From Prorocentrum cordatum (taxonomy: Eukaryota > Sar > Dinophyceae > Prorocentrales > Prorocentraceae): a DNA stretch of 64,000 bases. The position numbers and the translations under genes were made by a program. The notes under the pieces are model-generated. The model was given only the letters and a program-made list of their open reading frames with translations, had not been told where the DNA came from and made no database searches. Location of the stretch: the NCBI GenBank assembly GCA_963575745.1, contig CAUYUJ010019937.1:369562-433561 (forward strand), given 5' to 3'. This document shows, one piece after another, positions 19,331-29,776 of this stretch (position 1 is its first letter; each line of letters begins with the position of its first letter).

Positions 19331-21435
19331 GATCCTTCGGCGACTCCTGGGCGAGTGGGCCGTCCTGGAGTGAGCTGGAATTCCGATTCCGCCCCGGATA
19401 TTCAATCGACCCCCCCCTTCCCCCTACCCCGGCAGACCCACCCCGGCGTCCACCCCCCAGTGGAGCTGAAATTCAGGAATTGAGGCTTAGGCTGTTCCGA
19501 GGGTCTGTGAAACTCACACGCCCGATCGGCGGGTTTTATACCGGTCGCCGCCCGTTAAAGATAGAGTTCCCGCACGCCTCCGCCAGGACCCGAGGGACCT
19601 AGTGCTACCTGGGCGTCCCGCCTCGCCTCTCGACGACTGACGACTGGATGCCGTGGCCGCCAAGCCCCGAGGGGCCCGCGGCACCCTGGGGCTCCCGCCT
19701 CGCTTTCGCGCCCTCGGGTGGGGGCCGCTCGAGGCCACTAAGGGTGTTGCGTTTGTGTTTGTCGTGCCATCCTGCGTCCAGTGCGAGGTGCCCTCGTTCA
19801 GCCTCCCCCGTCCCGTTCCCCATGCGCGTCACGTTAATATCGGGGGTGGACAAACGTCCTACCCTGACACGTCGATTAAAGAATTTGACGTTTTCGGTTC
19901 GCGAGATGGCGTGGCAGCCGTCGTTTTTTGCGGGTCCAGATCCGTCGGTTTCGGTCCCAGGCCGTTTTCATGAAGGGGAGGTTTACTACAGGGAGGTTTG
20001 TCCACCGCCGATAAAATTGCCTCAGATGTTCCACTTTTGCCGCCGGCGCTGCTCGTCATGACAGGCCCGTTTGGCAGTCAGACCGAGGAGGGGAGGGTAC
20101 CTTGGTGCTCCTCGTGTCTTTGGGATGTTGTTGGGCATGTTTGGGAAGGAACCCTTGGATGTTATGTTTGTTTCGGCCGACCGAGAGTCTCGTGTTCTTG
20201 AGGGATGATCTTCTGGCCTAGGTCCGACTATAAATTCGCTGTCCCGACTAGATGGGCCTGGCGGTCGCGGGCGTCCGATCGGACCATTGCTTGACTGCTT
20301 GCTTGGAGGTGCCCTCGTCCATGCCACGCTGGATCCGCGTCGCGATCCGGACCAGGCGCGTCCCCAGACAGGCGTGTTGGGCCTGTCGTCGTGGTTGGGG
20401 GGCGGCCAAGAAAAGGCCAAGAGGGAGGTGATCACTACGCAGAGGATATCATGGCCAGGGCCAGGGGATCTCCCCCGGCCCCCGCCTCCAGGGCGGCGCA
20501 CGTGCGATTTGCGAACCCCCCTCTTTTGCAACTTCCTGTTGGACGTTCCCGAAAAGTTCCCAGGCCTGCAGCGTCTCTTGTCCATGACATCAGCGGTGCG
20601 GTCAAGAGGTCTGGGCCTGCGTAGTGGCTGATCCAGGAGTTGACGTCGTCGCCCAAGATGGATCGAGCGTGGGGGTTCCGAGCTCGAAGGATCGAGATTC
20701 CAAGGCGCTCTTGGGCTCCCTCTCTTGGGCCTCCCGTGAGGTGCTCGCCGTGGCCAGGTCTGCTTCGAAGTCCTGGGCAGGACGCGCCCGGGAGGGCAGG
20801 TCGTATGGGTCGTCGTTGTGCTGCCCTCAGGCCCCGAGGGGAGTGGTCGGACGGGGCCGGGACGAGGAGAAATCCGTTCCAGAGCATCCTTGAACGCCCT
20901 CAGAGCGTTCTGGAACGCTCTGAGAGGGCCGCGGCGCCCGAGACAGCCTCCAGAACCGCCGGGTCTCTTGGAGGTTCCCGGTTCATCCTCACCCGATGTT
21001 TGATCCTCGTCTTCAGGGTCGGGGCAGGAGCGCGAGGTCACGCACGTGCCCGAGCGGCAGCCGTCCTACAAGATTCGACAAACAAAAGTTGACAGTTGTT
21101 GTTTTCGGTGCTTGCATGGCCAGCTCTACTGCAATGCTGGCATGAGGCATTCGGCCCAGACGCAGGGTGTCCGAAATCCGACAGTTCCCGCACAGCATCC
21201 AAGAATGCGTTTTCTGACGGGTGCCCGAGCTATCAAGCGCTTCGATTTTGAACGACATTTCGATGTGTTTTGTTGACGAGGCTTGTAGGGGAGCACGGCG
21301 ATCGCCTGCCTGCTTGCGGTCTCGCCCCCCAGCGGCTCGTCGCGCTCGGGGCCTCCGAGAGGGGGCGCTCCACGGGGGGCGACGCGCCGGGGCGAGGGGG
21401 GGCCGCAGACGACCACGGGGGGGGCCGGGGCCTCG
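19331..21435. other. Intergenic stretch with one MITE; no supported gene
   Basis: Apart from the family C MITE (19839-20012) and a family L fragment (about 20700-20800), I see no features here. The long - strand ORF across 20022-21041 is Pro/Arg/Ser-rich and has no recognisable domain. A small palindrome with cgctctgagagggc words lies near 20895-20935. Confidence 0.4.
19839..20012. mobile_element. MITE family C, copy 1
   Basis: The ends are ATCGGGGGTGGACAAACGTC and, inverted, ATCGGCGGTGGACAAACCTC. The interior contains acacgtcgattaa, gaattt, gttttcggttcgcgaga and ggcgtggcagccgtc, shared with copy 2. Length 174 bp. Confidence 0.8.
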
Positions 21436-22040
21436 AGGAGGAGGGGGGGTGGGGGGAGGAGCAGGAGGAGGAGGTAGAGGAGGAGGAGGAGGAGGAGGAG
21501 GAGGAGGAGGAGGAGGAGGAGGAGGAGGAGGAGGAGGAGGAGGAGAGGAGGGAGGGGGAGGGGGAGGAGGAGGATTAGGCGGAGGAGGAGGGGGAGGAGG
21601 AGGAGGAGGAGGTGGAGGCGGATGCGGAGGAAGAGGAGGTAGGAGTAGGAGGAGGAGGAGGAGAAAGGAGGAGGAGGAGGAGGGGGAGGAGGAGGGAGGT
21701 AGGAGGAGGAGGAGGAGAAGAGAAGGAAGATCAGGCAGGAGGAGGAGGGAGGAGGAGGGAGGAGGAGGAGGAGGGGGAGGAGGAGGAGGAGGCGGAGGAG
21801 GAGGTGGAGGCGGATGCGGAGGAAGAGGAGTAGGAGGTGGAGGAGAGGAGGAGGAGGAGGAGGAGGAGGAGGAGAGAGAGGGAGGAGGAGGAGGGAGGGG
21901 AGGAGGAGGAGGAGGAGGAGGGAGGAGGAGGAGGAGGAGGAGGAGTAGGAGGAGGAGGAGGAGGAGGAGGAGGAGGGAGGAGGGAGAGGAGGAGGAGGAG
22001 GAGGAGGAGGAGGAGGAGGGGGAGGAGGAGGAGGAGGACG
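21436..22040 (+). repeat. 0.6-kb AGG polypurine array
   Basis: Almost uninterrupted (AGG)n with short GGAGGTGGAGG and AGGAGTAGG variants. It is a mirror-repeat polypurine tract. ORFs on both strands across 21.1-22.2 kb are translations of this array. Confidence 0.95.
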
Positions 22041-22117
22041 AACGTCGCGGGCAGGGGCACGGCGTCGGAGATCCGAGCAGAAGTCATCGGGCACGAGATA
22101 GCCCCTAACCCTAATGT

Positions 22118-22390
22118 CAAGTCGGGGACGTCTTTCGGGGGTGGACAGAACCCCCAACAGTGATACGTCGATTAGTGAATTGTCCGTTTTCGGTTCTCGA
22201 GAGGGCGTCGCGGCCGTCATTTTCCAGGCTTGCGCCCTCCAGGTTTGGGCCCCAGTTCGTTGTCACTAAACCACGTTTTGCTAAAGGGGGTTCTGTCCAT
22301 CCCCGACTATGCTTGGCCATATGGGGGCATTTGTTGGCAATGTTAGAGTTTCTTCCAGGATCCGCCTGTAGTAGGACATGCGCGACCTAA
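22118..22390 (+). mobile_element. MITE family A, copy 3, split by a family C element
   Basis: The left fragment AAGTCGGGGACGTCT (about 22117-22133) and the right fragment ending gatccgcctgtagtaggacatg and cgcgacctaa match the two ends of family A. A complete family C element (22135-22306) lies between them. The left end is short, so the assignment is less certain than for the other split copies. Confidence 0.5.
22135..22306. mobile_element. MITE family C, copy 2
   Basis: The ends are TCGGGGGTGGACAGAACCCC and the inverse of TCGGGGATGGACAGAACCCC, a near-perfect 20-bp terminal inverted repeat. The interior shares tacgtcgatta, gaatt and gttttcggttctcgaga with copy 1. Length 172 bp. Confidence 0.8.
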
Positions 22391-22739
22391 CCGTGATAGC
22401 ACGATGAATTCGTGGCCTCGCTGAGGTCTCCGTCTTCGCAGCAGGGATAGCACATCTGGGCGGTATGCTCTGATACGTCTGCAGAGACGACCCCCCCTAT
22501 CCCTGATGTATGTGGCCCTCCTAATTTAGGCCCCTCCCAAAGGCTTACTTAGGGGCCCTTGTTGTGACAATCGAGCAGAAAGGAAGGCCCTATCTTGCTC
22601 CTCTACGATTGCACAGTGCGAATTCTGGTCTCCTCGCTTTCTGCCTCGAAGGCGCCGGCGACGCGTCCCGGCCTCATTTGCGTATTGTTTTGTTTACGCA
22701 CAGGATGCCGTCGAGATGGTCTTTTAAATGTGTGTTTTC

Positions 22740-23015
22740 AAGTCCCGCTCCCGCTGCACCGTTCCCGCTACACCGTGGCTCCCGCCACACCGTTGGCTCC
22801 ATGTTCCCGTTCTCAGTCTTTCAAAATAATGTGCCCGTTGCAGCGCTGACCTCATTTCATTCATTGTTGCGGCTTTTCCAAATCGTGCTCCTGCTGCAGC
22901 GTTGTCTTCGGTTCCGCGCTTCTGGTCCTTTCAAGTCGTGCTCCCTTTCTCAGCGTTTGTCTCATGTCCGCGTTTTCGGTCCTTCGAACTCGTGCTCCCG
23001 CTGCAGCGCTTATCT
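22740..23015 (+). repeat. Degenerate about 60-bp tandem repeat
   Basis: Words cgtgctcccgctgcagcg, tttcaagtcgtgctcc and tccgcgttttcggtcctt recur at about 55-65-bp spacing. An open frame spans the array but has no other support as a gene. Confidence 0.55.
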
Positions 23016-23404
23016 AACCGCTTTCTAAAACAGTCCATTTGCATTTCCCGTCCTGTGCCATTTCTGGTTTCCTTCTGACCTTGTTGTCGACATGAGTCGC
23101 GTTCTCGACGCGACGGCGTCGGCGGTGGCCGTGCTCTTCTATGCCATGCTGCGCCTTGCTCTACCACGCACCGCGTCCTCTCTCGGGACCACTGCCCTGT
23201 TCGATATCCGACTGTGCGAACAGAGAGAGGAGGTCTACGCAATGGAGGGCGTCGGATAGGACGCCTGCGCACCTAGCTTTCCAGCCTTCCGCTCTCCTCT
23301 TCGTCCCTCGCCCCTCTCGCCCGGCATTCCCCCGCGAGGTCCGCACGAGGGGGGGCGGCTGGGAGGAGAGGGGGGGGGAGGGAGGGGGCGGGGGGCGGGC
23401 GGAG

Positions 23405-23502
23405 GAGGGGCACGAGCGGGAGCAGGAGGAGGAACAGGTGGAGGAGGAGGAGGAGGAGGAGGAGGAGGAGGAGGAGGAGGAGGGGGAGGGGGAGGGGGAG
23501 AA
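23405..23502 (+). repeat. AGG tract
   Basis: Polypurine (AGG)n with some GGGGGAGG variation, preceded by a G-rich run. Confidence 0.9.
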
Positions 23503-25071
23503 TTTGTGCCGTGCGGTGTGGAGGCGAGGTGCGTGTGCAGAAGGAGGGAGGGCCAATTGCCGCGTCCACTGAGTTTGCCCCGTGGGGTGTACGTCGAGAA
23601 GGAGGTCGACTACAGAGCCGATATAAAATGCGAAACAATGCGTGCAATGTCCGGTAAGTCTGCGGAGCATTCCAAGAATTTGCGTAGACTTCACGACAAA
23701 TGCAATTCTTCACGCTTCGCGTATCCCCACCAGCCTTGTGCGCTGTCGGTGGCTGGCTTTCACCCAACATGCGGGTGACGGCGGGCAGCGCCCTTGTTTT
23801 GCCGTTCGCTTGCCTTGTCGCTGCGCGCGTGGCGAGCCTCTGCATCACGGCTGTCTCATCCGGGGTCCTAACGCTCAACCATTTTGGTGCGCATCGCGGA
23901 AGTATTGGTCCATTTCGGCCTGGCGGATTTCTGGACGTCGCCGGCTCCGCCGCCTGAGCCCCGCGTGGCGCGATCCAGTCGTGGTGTTTTTTTTTAGGCC
24001 GTAATTTAGATCGTTGCGTTGTCGCTTCGTTTTTTGACGGCGCGCAGTTGCTTTGTGTCGCCCGCGAGCAAGCAGTATCCCCACTTGCCTTTTTGTTTCA
24101 GAAGCCCTGTGCATGAGAGCTGACGGGCAACGGGAGGAAGAGACGCACATAGTGAAACGCGGCGGGCAGCCGGCGGGTAAAATAAGAGATCTCTGTGAAC
24201 AGGGCGACGGCATTGGAAGGCCCATTCGGGCATCTCAGAGGCCCGCGCGGGGGCGACGGGGGTGAGATGACGAGGGGGAGGGGGGGGAGGAGAAGAAGGA
24301 ATAGCTGTTTGGAGGGGGGTCCCCTGGAGGAGATATGTTGGGGCATTATTACAGGTCTCTCATCCGGTTTTTTGAGGGGTCGTGGCGCCTTTTTGGGTTT
24401 TTTGGGGGCGTGTTGGCGCCCCTTGGGGCGCTTCTTGGACCCTCATTGGGCTTCTTTTGGGCCCTCTTGGGGGTCCTGGAGAGCTTGGGCTCATCTTGGA
24501 GGCCATCGATCAAAAGATGGGGGTTCCTTTATGCTGGTCCCCCCCTTGGGGCCCTCAAAACCTTCTCTTGGGGCGTTCGCGGGGCCCTTTTGGAGCGCTC
24601 TTGGGCGCTCTTGGGGCCGTCTTGTTGGGGGCCTCTGTGGCCCAAAGTGGGTCCTTTTTGGGCAACCTTGGGGCCAACTTGAGGCTTCAGAAGCGCGTCG
24701 GAAGCGACACGGCGAGAAGACACACATCTTCGATGCTCCTTAGATGTTTGAAGGATTTGGGGCTTGTGGGCGGGTCTTGGGGGGTATCCGAGAGCATTTG
24801 GAACCGTTTTGTGGCTCTCTTGGGGCCTCTTGGAGGCATGTTGTTTGCTATCCTGGGCCATGCTGCCCCATCTTGAGCCATTTTGGAAGCCATCTAGGTG
24901 CATCGGCCCCGCCGCCGCCGCCGCAACTGCCGCCGCAGCCGCCGCCGCCGCCGCCGCCAAATGTACGCTGTATTGTTTTTGTTGACAGGGATGGTGGGGA
25001 GAGGCCGAATCGGGTCGGCTGCGCATGCTCCGAATTTGGAGGCATCGTGTGTTTTGCATTGTTTCTCAAAA
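23503..25071. other. Intergenic stretch; no supported gene
   Basis: A short ORF beginning MRVTAGSALVLPFACLVAA (about 23769) has a signal-peptide-like N-terminus but ends after 62 residues with no motif. The 24330-24900 part has the GGGCCTCTTGGGG texture. A CCG run with an ACG break lies at about 24905-24960. Nothing else is supported. Confidence 0.35.
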
Positions 25072-25923
25072 TTATCCCAGTGCGACCCTACCTAGGAGTT
25101 GGAGCCCCTAGGGAAGCAGCATTACTAGTAACAGAAAAGCTAAGCGAAAGCTCAGATAAAGCTGAGCTAAAGCTAAGCTAAAGCTAAGTTAAAGCTAAGC
25201 TAGAGCTAAGCTAAAGCTAAGATAAAGCTTAGCTAAAGCTAAGCTAAAGCTCAGCAAAAACTAAGCTAACGCTAAGCTAGAGCTAAGCTAAAGCTAAGCT
25301 AGAGCTAAGCTGAAGCTAAGCTGAAGCTAAGCTGAAACGAAGCTGAAGCTAAGCTGAAACGAAGCTGAAGCTAAGCTAGAGCTAAGCTAAAGCTAAGCTG
25401 ACGCTAAGCTGACGCTAAACTAGAGCTAAGCTAAAGCTAGGCTGAAGCTAAGCTGAAGCTAAGCTAAAGCTAAGCTAAAGCTAAGTTCGAGCTAAGCTCG
25501 AGCTAAGCTCGAGCTAAGCGAAAGCTAAGCTATAGCTAAGCTAAAGCTAAGCTGAAGCTAAGCTAGAGCTAAGCTAAGCTAGAGCTAAGCTGAAGCTAAG
25601 CTGAAGCTAAGCTGAAGCTAAGCTAGAGCTAAGCTAGAGCTAAGCTGAAGCTGAGCTGAAGCTAAGCTAAAGCTACGTTAAAACTGAAGCTAAGCTAAAG
25701 CTAACTAAAGCTAAGCTAAAGTTAAGCTACAACTAAGCTAAAGCTAAGCTACAACTAAGCTAAAGCTAAGCTGAAGCTAAGCTCAGCTGGGTGAACCCAG
25801 GGGGCGCGACTGGGGGAACCGCGGGGCGGGGACTGGGGGAACCGCCCGGGGCGATTTACACTACCCGGCCCCTTTAAGCTAAGAGAGTAAGAACCCTTCT
25901 AGGCAGAGCCTAGGTAGGGAAAA
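25072..25923 (+). mobile_element. Satellite-bearing inverted-repeat element, family M copy 1
   Basis: The left arm reads CCCAGTGCGACCCTACCTAG followed by gagttggagcccctagg. The right arm has gggggaaccgcccggggcga, cccttctaggcagagcc and taggtaggga. The outer CCCTACCTAGG and CCTAGGTAGGG are perfect inverse ends. Between the arms sits an about 670-bp AGCTAA array (25130-25795). The same arms enclose a different array at 55850-56598, so arms and array move as one unit. No ORF of note. Confidence 0.8.
25130..25795 (+). repeat. AGCTAA/AAGCTAAGCTA satellite array
   Basis: About 670 bp of tandem AGCTAA and AGCTAAGCTRAA words with A/G, T/C and G/C variants (AGCTGAAG, AGCTAGAG, AGCTCGAG). The core AGCT is palindromic. 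It lies wholly inside the family M element. Confidence 0.95.
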
Positions 25924-26359
25924 CAATGGCGGGAGGGTGCCCACATGGTGCGGGGTTGGCTACCAGTCGCCTGGAGGAGGGGGTGTTTATGAATAGGGAC
26001 CGTGATAACCCCCCCCCAAAGGCAGGAGGGATTTTGCGGAAGAGGAGAAAAACACATCGTTCGACCACCGGCGCCCAGTGGTGTGGTGGGATTTTGGGGT
26101 GAATACTCATGATGTCGATCCCCTACTCGAATAGAATCGGAACCGACGGTAAGAATGGGCAGCCTTCGCAAAGACAGCCTTGCATCCGTGCCCCCTTGGT
26201 CAATCCCTGACTGCTTTCGATGGCCCGCCGTGTTCGCAACACCTTCAACACTGGCACCCAGGGAACTTGCATTTTTATCGTGCGCCCTGGCTACCACGCG
26301 CATGGTGGCCAGTAGTGTACGTGAATCAGCGTCGCCCATGGTTCAGCGGTGATGCGTGT

Positions 26360-26535
26360 TGTGCGTGCGTGGCTGCGTGTGTGTGTGTGTGTGTGTGTGT
26401 GTCTGTCTGTCTGTGTGTGTCTGTGTGTGTGTGTGTCTGTCTGTGTGTGTGTCTGTGTGCGTGTGTGTGCGTTTATGGTTTATGTGTGTGCGTGTGTGCG
26501 TGCGTGCGTGCGTGCGTGCGTGCGCGTGTGCGTTT
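26360..26535 (+). repeat. GT/CTGT/TGCG microsatellite cluster
   Basis: Runs of GTGTGT, TCTGTC, TGTGCG and TGCG. The Cys/Val frames and the Thr/His frames on the other strand are repeat translations. Confidence 0.95.
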
Positions 26536-26696
26536 TTTTTCTCGCCCGTCCTTCGTCCCCGCCCGCTCTCCTTCCATGCCATCGAGGCGGCGACAGCACG
26601 GCCATTCGAGGGCGGATTCTGGCCTCCCGCGGGTGTGTTCTTTCTTTCCTGGGTTTATAGCGAACAAGAGGGGCGAAGAATTTTCGACTTCTTCCT

Positions 26697-26870
26697 AGCT
26701 TGCCAGCACCAGGCGTTCTACGAGTTCGGCGGCAGCGCCACGCCGGGGATCCCCAGCCACTGGCTGCTCCTGCGGAGGAGGGCCGGCCCCGAGCCAGACG
26801 GGGAAAAATCCACCCTTTGGCAGGCCAGCTGGCGCACAGTGGGACGACAGCGGCTGCGATGGCTTATTAT
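26697..26870 (+). CDS. Exon-like ORF segment, unknown protein
   Basis: A possible acceptor (TCGACTTCTTCCTAG) precedes the open frame ACQHQAFYEFGGSATPGIPS, then HWLLLRRRAGPEPDGEKST, then LWQASWRT. Composition is less skewed than in the flanks. No family is recognised, and the downstream boundary is unclear (frame stop at 26878-26880). Confidence 0.3.
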
Positions 26871-26884
26871 TGTAAGATGACGAT

Positions 26885-27005
26885 TCATAAATGACGGGGG
26901 GTCGTGTTGCGTCGGCGGCGCCCTGGAGGATGATTAGAAAAAACTGGCCGCGGGTTGGGACACTATTTTTTCAATCGCTCCCCCCCTGCCGTCCTCGGGC
27001 GCGCG
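26885..27005 (+). repeat. Dispersed repeat family N, copy 1
   Basis: Shared words with 57875-58000 are ggtcNtgttNcgNcggcggcgcc, aggatgatNattagaa, aactggcc and cctcgggcgcgcgc. Confidence 0.6.
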
Positions 27006-27154
27006 CCCGAAAATGGATTGTGCATTTGACGTAACATTTGACTTGGGCGTCAATTGATCATTGGACATAATGTCTGAAGCCGACATGGAACCAGCATGTG
27101 ACCTAAAATTAATTTGTATTTTACGTAAGATTGAAGTCGAAGTTGAATGATTCT

Positions 27155-27255
27155 AATCCGTAAGGGCTTCGCCCCATGCCGCCGGCCCCCTGTCTCGGAT
27201 AATGGGAGATGCAAGAACTAAATCATGAGGTCTGGGCGCCGCCGTGAAACAGTGT
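27155..27255 (+). repeat. Dispersed repeat family O, copy 1
   Basis: Blocks tccgtaagggcttcgcccc, tgccgccggccc, aaatcatgaggtctgggcgc and gtgaaacagtgtcgggac match 54588-54690 closely. Confidence 0.7.
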
Positions 27256-27274
27256 CGGGACCTGTTTGTTTTTG

Positions 27275-27560
27275 GACCCTGACCCTGCGGATCTGCGTGA
27301 GGGGTGCCGCCAGATTTCAGAAATGTGGCAAATCCCATGTGTGTTTGGAACCTGACCCTACCGCTCTGCGTGAGGGGTGCCGCCGGATTTCAGAAATGTG
27401 GCAAAACCACTGCTTTTGGACCCTGACTCTGACGATTTGCGTGAGGGGTGCCACTGAATTTCAGAAATGTACCAAATCCATTGTTTTTGGACCCTGACCC
27501 CGCCGAACTGCGTGAGGGGTGCAAGCGAATTTCAAAACATGTGGCAAATCTCTTGTGTTT
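27275..27560 (+). repeat. Tandem repeat, about 68-bp unit, four copies
   Basis: Each unit has ttttggaccctgaccc, ctgcgtgaggggtgc and gatttcagaaatgtggcaaa. One and a half further units lie at 29460-29555, so the family is also dispersed. Confidence 0.85.
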
Positions 27561-27847
27561 TTTTACCGGAAAGGGCTGAGGCCCAGGGTCCTTTTAGTTG
27601 GTTTACCCTTCCCGGAAGGAGGCCCGCGGAATTATTCTTTATAAAAAACAAGTTTAAGTCCAATTCGGTGTGAACAAATGCGTTTGGCGCGTGCCCGCTC
27701 GAGGAAAGTCGACCCCCCATCTCGGATCCTCGATAGATAACGGGGTTCGCAGACCACCGCTCTCCTGCGTAACAAAAAAAATCCGGGGCATTTTTAGCAG
27801 AATCCTTTGTACATATATATATATATATATAAACACATATAATTAGG

Positions 27848-28625
27848 TGAGGATGTCTCGAGCGAAACGCAGATTTTGCAAAATTAGGGGATGTCTCGAG
27901 CGGGGGCCTCGTGGGGGCCAGAATTCAGAGGATGTCTCAAGCGAAATGGTTGTTTTCATGTCCCGCTTGCAGGAATTTCGAGGATGTCTCGCACGCGCCA
28001 CGTCCCGCGCGCAGGAATTTCAAAGATGTCTTTACTAATTTGTTTAGTTTTCAGGATGTCCTTCGATTTTGCCAGGATGTCTCTAGCGAAACGCTTGTTT
28101 TCATAATTTGGTGAGGATGTCTCGAGCGAAACGCTGGTTTTGCAAAATTGTGGGGTGTCTCGAGCAGGGGCCTCGTGGGGGGCTAGAATTCAAAGGATAT
28201 CGCAAGCGAAATTGTTGTTTTCACGTCCCGCGCGCAGGCATCCCGAGGATGTCTCGCACGTGCCGCTTCCCGCGCGCAGGAATCTCGAGGATGTCTCGAC
28301 GAATTCGCTTATTTTCAGGATTCCCTTGGATTTTGCCAGGATGTCTCTAGCGAAACGCTTGTTTTCATAATTGGTTGAGGATGTCTCGAGCGAAACGCTG
28401 GTTTTGCAAACTGGGGGCGTGTCTCGAGGGGGGGCCTCGTGGGGGGGGGCAGAATTCATAGGATATCTCAAGTGAAATGGTTGTTTTCACGTACCGCGCG
28501 CAGGAATTCCGAGGATGTCTCTCGCGTGCCACGTCCCGCGCGCAGGAATTTCGAGGATGTCTCGACTAATTCGTTTATTGCTCCAGGATGTCTCGAGCGA
28601 AACGCTTGTCCCCAGCACGTTCCGC
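27848..28625 (+). repeat. Higher-order tandem repeat, about 264-bp unit, three copies
   Basis: Units start near 27848, 28111 and 28376 with GAGGATGTCTCGAGCGAAAC. Each contains subrepeats of the word GGATGTCTCGA and the block caggaatttcgaggatgtct. The internal subrepeats show two levels of amplification. No coding frame is conserved. Confidence 0.85.
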
Positions 28626-28639
28626 AGCGCGTCCCCTTG

Positions 28640-29372
28640 GCACGTCCCGCGGTGTGTCCCCATGGCACGTCCCCTGGCACGTCGCTTGGCGCGTCCCTTG
28701 AGACGTTCCGCGGCGCGTCCTCCTGGCATGTCCCCCTGTCAATTAGCTCTGGGACAGCTACTATGTGTTCAGGCAGCTCGAGGTTAAGGTCCAGATCAGT
28801 TCGGTCAGGACTCGGATGCAAAGGAGGACTCGATCCACGACGCTACAGAGCACACTCGCGGCATGCCACATCGCATTTCAGCACGGCGCAGCACAGCACA
28901 GATTTCGGCAGGTACATCAAGATGGATACATTCAGCATTGCAAGTTGGCACGTTCCTTGGCACGTTCCGTGGGGCGTCCCTTGGCGAGTCCCCCTGGCAC
29001 GTCGCGTGGCGCGCCCCTTGGCACATCCCGTGGCAAATCCATTGGCACGTTCCGTAGCGCGTCCCTTCGGCACGTCCCGCGGTGTGACCCCATGGCACGT
29101 CCCCTGGCACGTCGCTTGGCGCGTCCCTTGAGACGTTCCGCGGCGCGTCCTCCTTACATGTTCCCCTGTCAATTAGCCCTGGGGCAGCTACTATGTGTGT
29201 TCAGGCAGCTCGAGGTTAAGGTCCAGATCAGTTCGGTCAGGACTCGGATGCAAAGGAGGACTCGATTCACGACGCTACAGAGCACATTCGCGGCATGGCA
29301 CATCGCAATTCAGCACGGCGCAGCACAGCACAGATTTCGGCACGGTACATCAAGATCGATACACTCAGCGTT
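28640..29372 (+). repeat. Direct duplication of an about 320-bp unit
   Basis: The unit at about 28640-28950 recurs at about 29075-29370. Both contain cacgtcccctggcacgtcgc, ttgagacgttccgcggcgcg, caggcagctcgaggttaagg and gcaaaggaggactcgat. Between and within them lie GGCACGTCCC subrepeats. Identity is high, which suggests a recent duplication. Confidence 0.85.
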
Positions 29373-29459
29373 GCATTTGCCCGTCACCCAATCAGGTGTC
29401 TTTGAAAACGTTGCCATGCGTTACAGCTCTGTATTCCTTTCCGGGTTCGTGGGTCGATC

Positions 29460-29555
29460 ATGTTGGACCCTGACCCCGCCGATCTGCGTGAGGGGTGCCA
29501 CCGAATTTCAGAAATGTGGCAAATCCCATGTGTTTTTGGACCCTGACCCCGCCGA
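29460..29555 (+). repeat. Further copies of the 68-bp repeat
   Basis: About one and a half units of the 27275-27560 repeat, including ctgcgtgaggggtgccaccg and aatttcagaaatgtggcaaa. Confidence 0.85.
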
Positions 29556-29639
29556 TGGTATCCATTCTTACCCACCCCAGCAATTCAGACAACACGCTCA
29601 GGGCGTGGTAAAAATGCTCGTTTTGGGCCTCCCCTCACG

Positions 29640-29776
29640 CGGTCCATCTACAAGGAACAGTAAGCAGCAAGAAGCAGAACTGTAACAGTGGAAACTGGAA
29701 GCTGCAACTGGTACAGAAAAATGCAAGCCTTCGGCCTACAGCCTGGTGGCCCCACAAGGGGGCCGGCGGATTGTTT
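29640..29776 (+). repeat. Dispersed repeat family K, copy 2
   Basis: Shares cagtaagcagcaagaagcag, aactgtaacagtggaaactg, cctacagcctggtggcccca and caagggggccggcggatt with copies at 13470 and 54861. Confidence 0.8.

Noticed and set aside
21126-22220. Pro/Ser/Leu ORF (-) and Gly/Glu/Arg ORF (+) across the AGG array
   Set aside because: Pure repeat translation, open on both strands.
23874-23887. CTCAACCATTTTGG here and at about 53815 as leader-leader junctions
   Set aside because: One base is missing relative to CTCAAGCCATTTTGG, and no GGCTCAAG follows. Too short to claim.
24870-24890. CTTGAGCCATTTTGGAAGCC as a relic spliced leader
   Set aside because: It has TTGAGCCATTTTGG, not GCCATTTTGGCTCAAG. 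On the minus strand only TGGCTCAAG matches, so it is probably chance within a repeat field.
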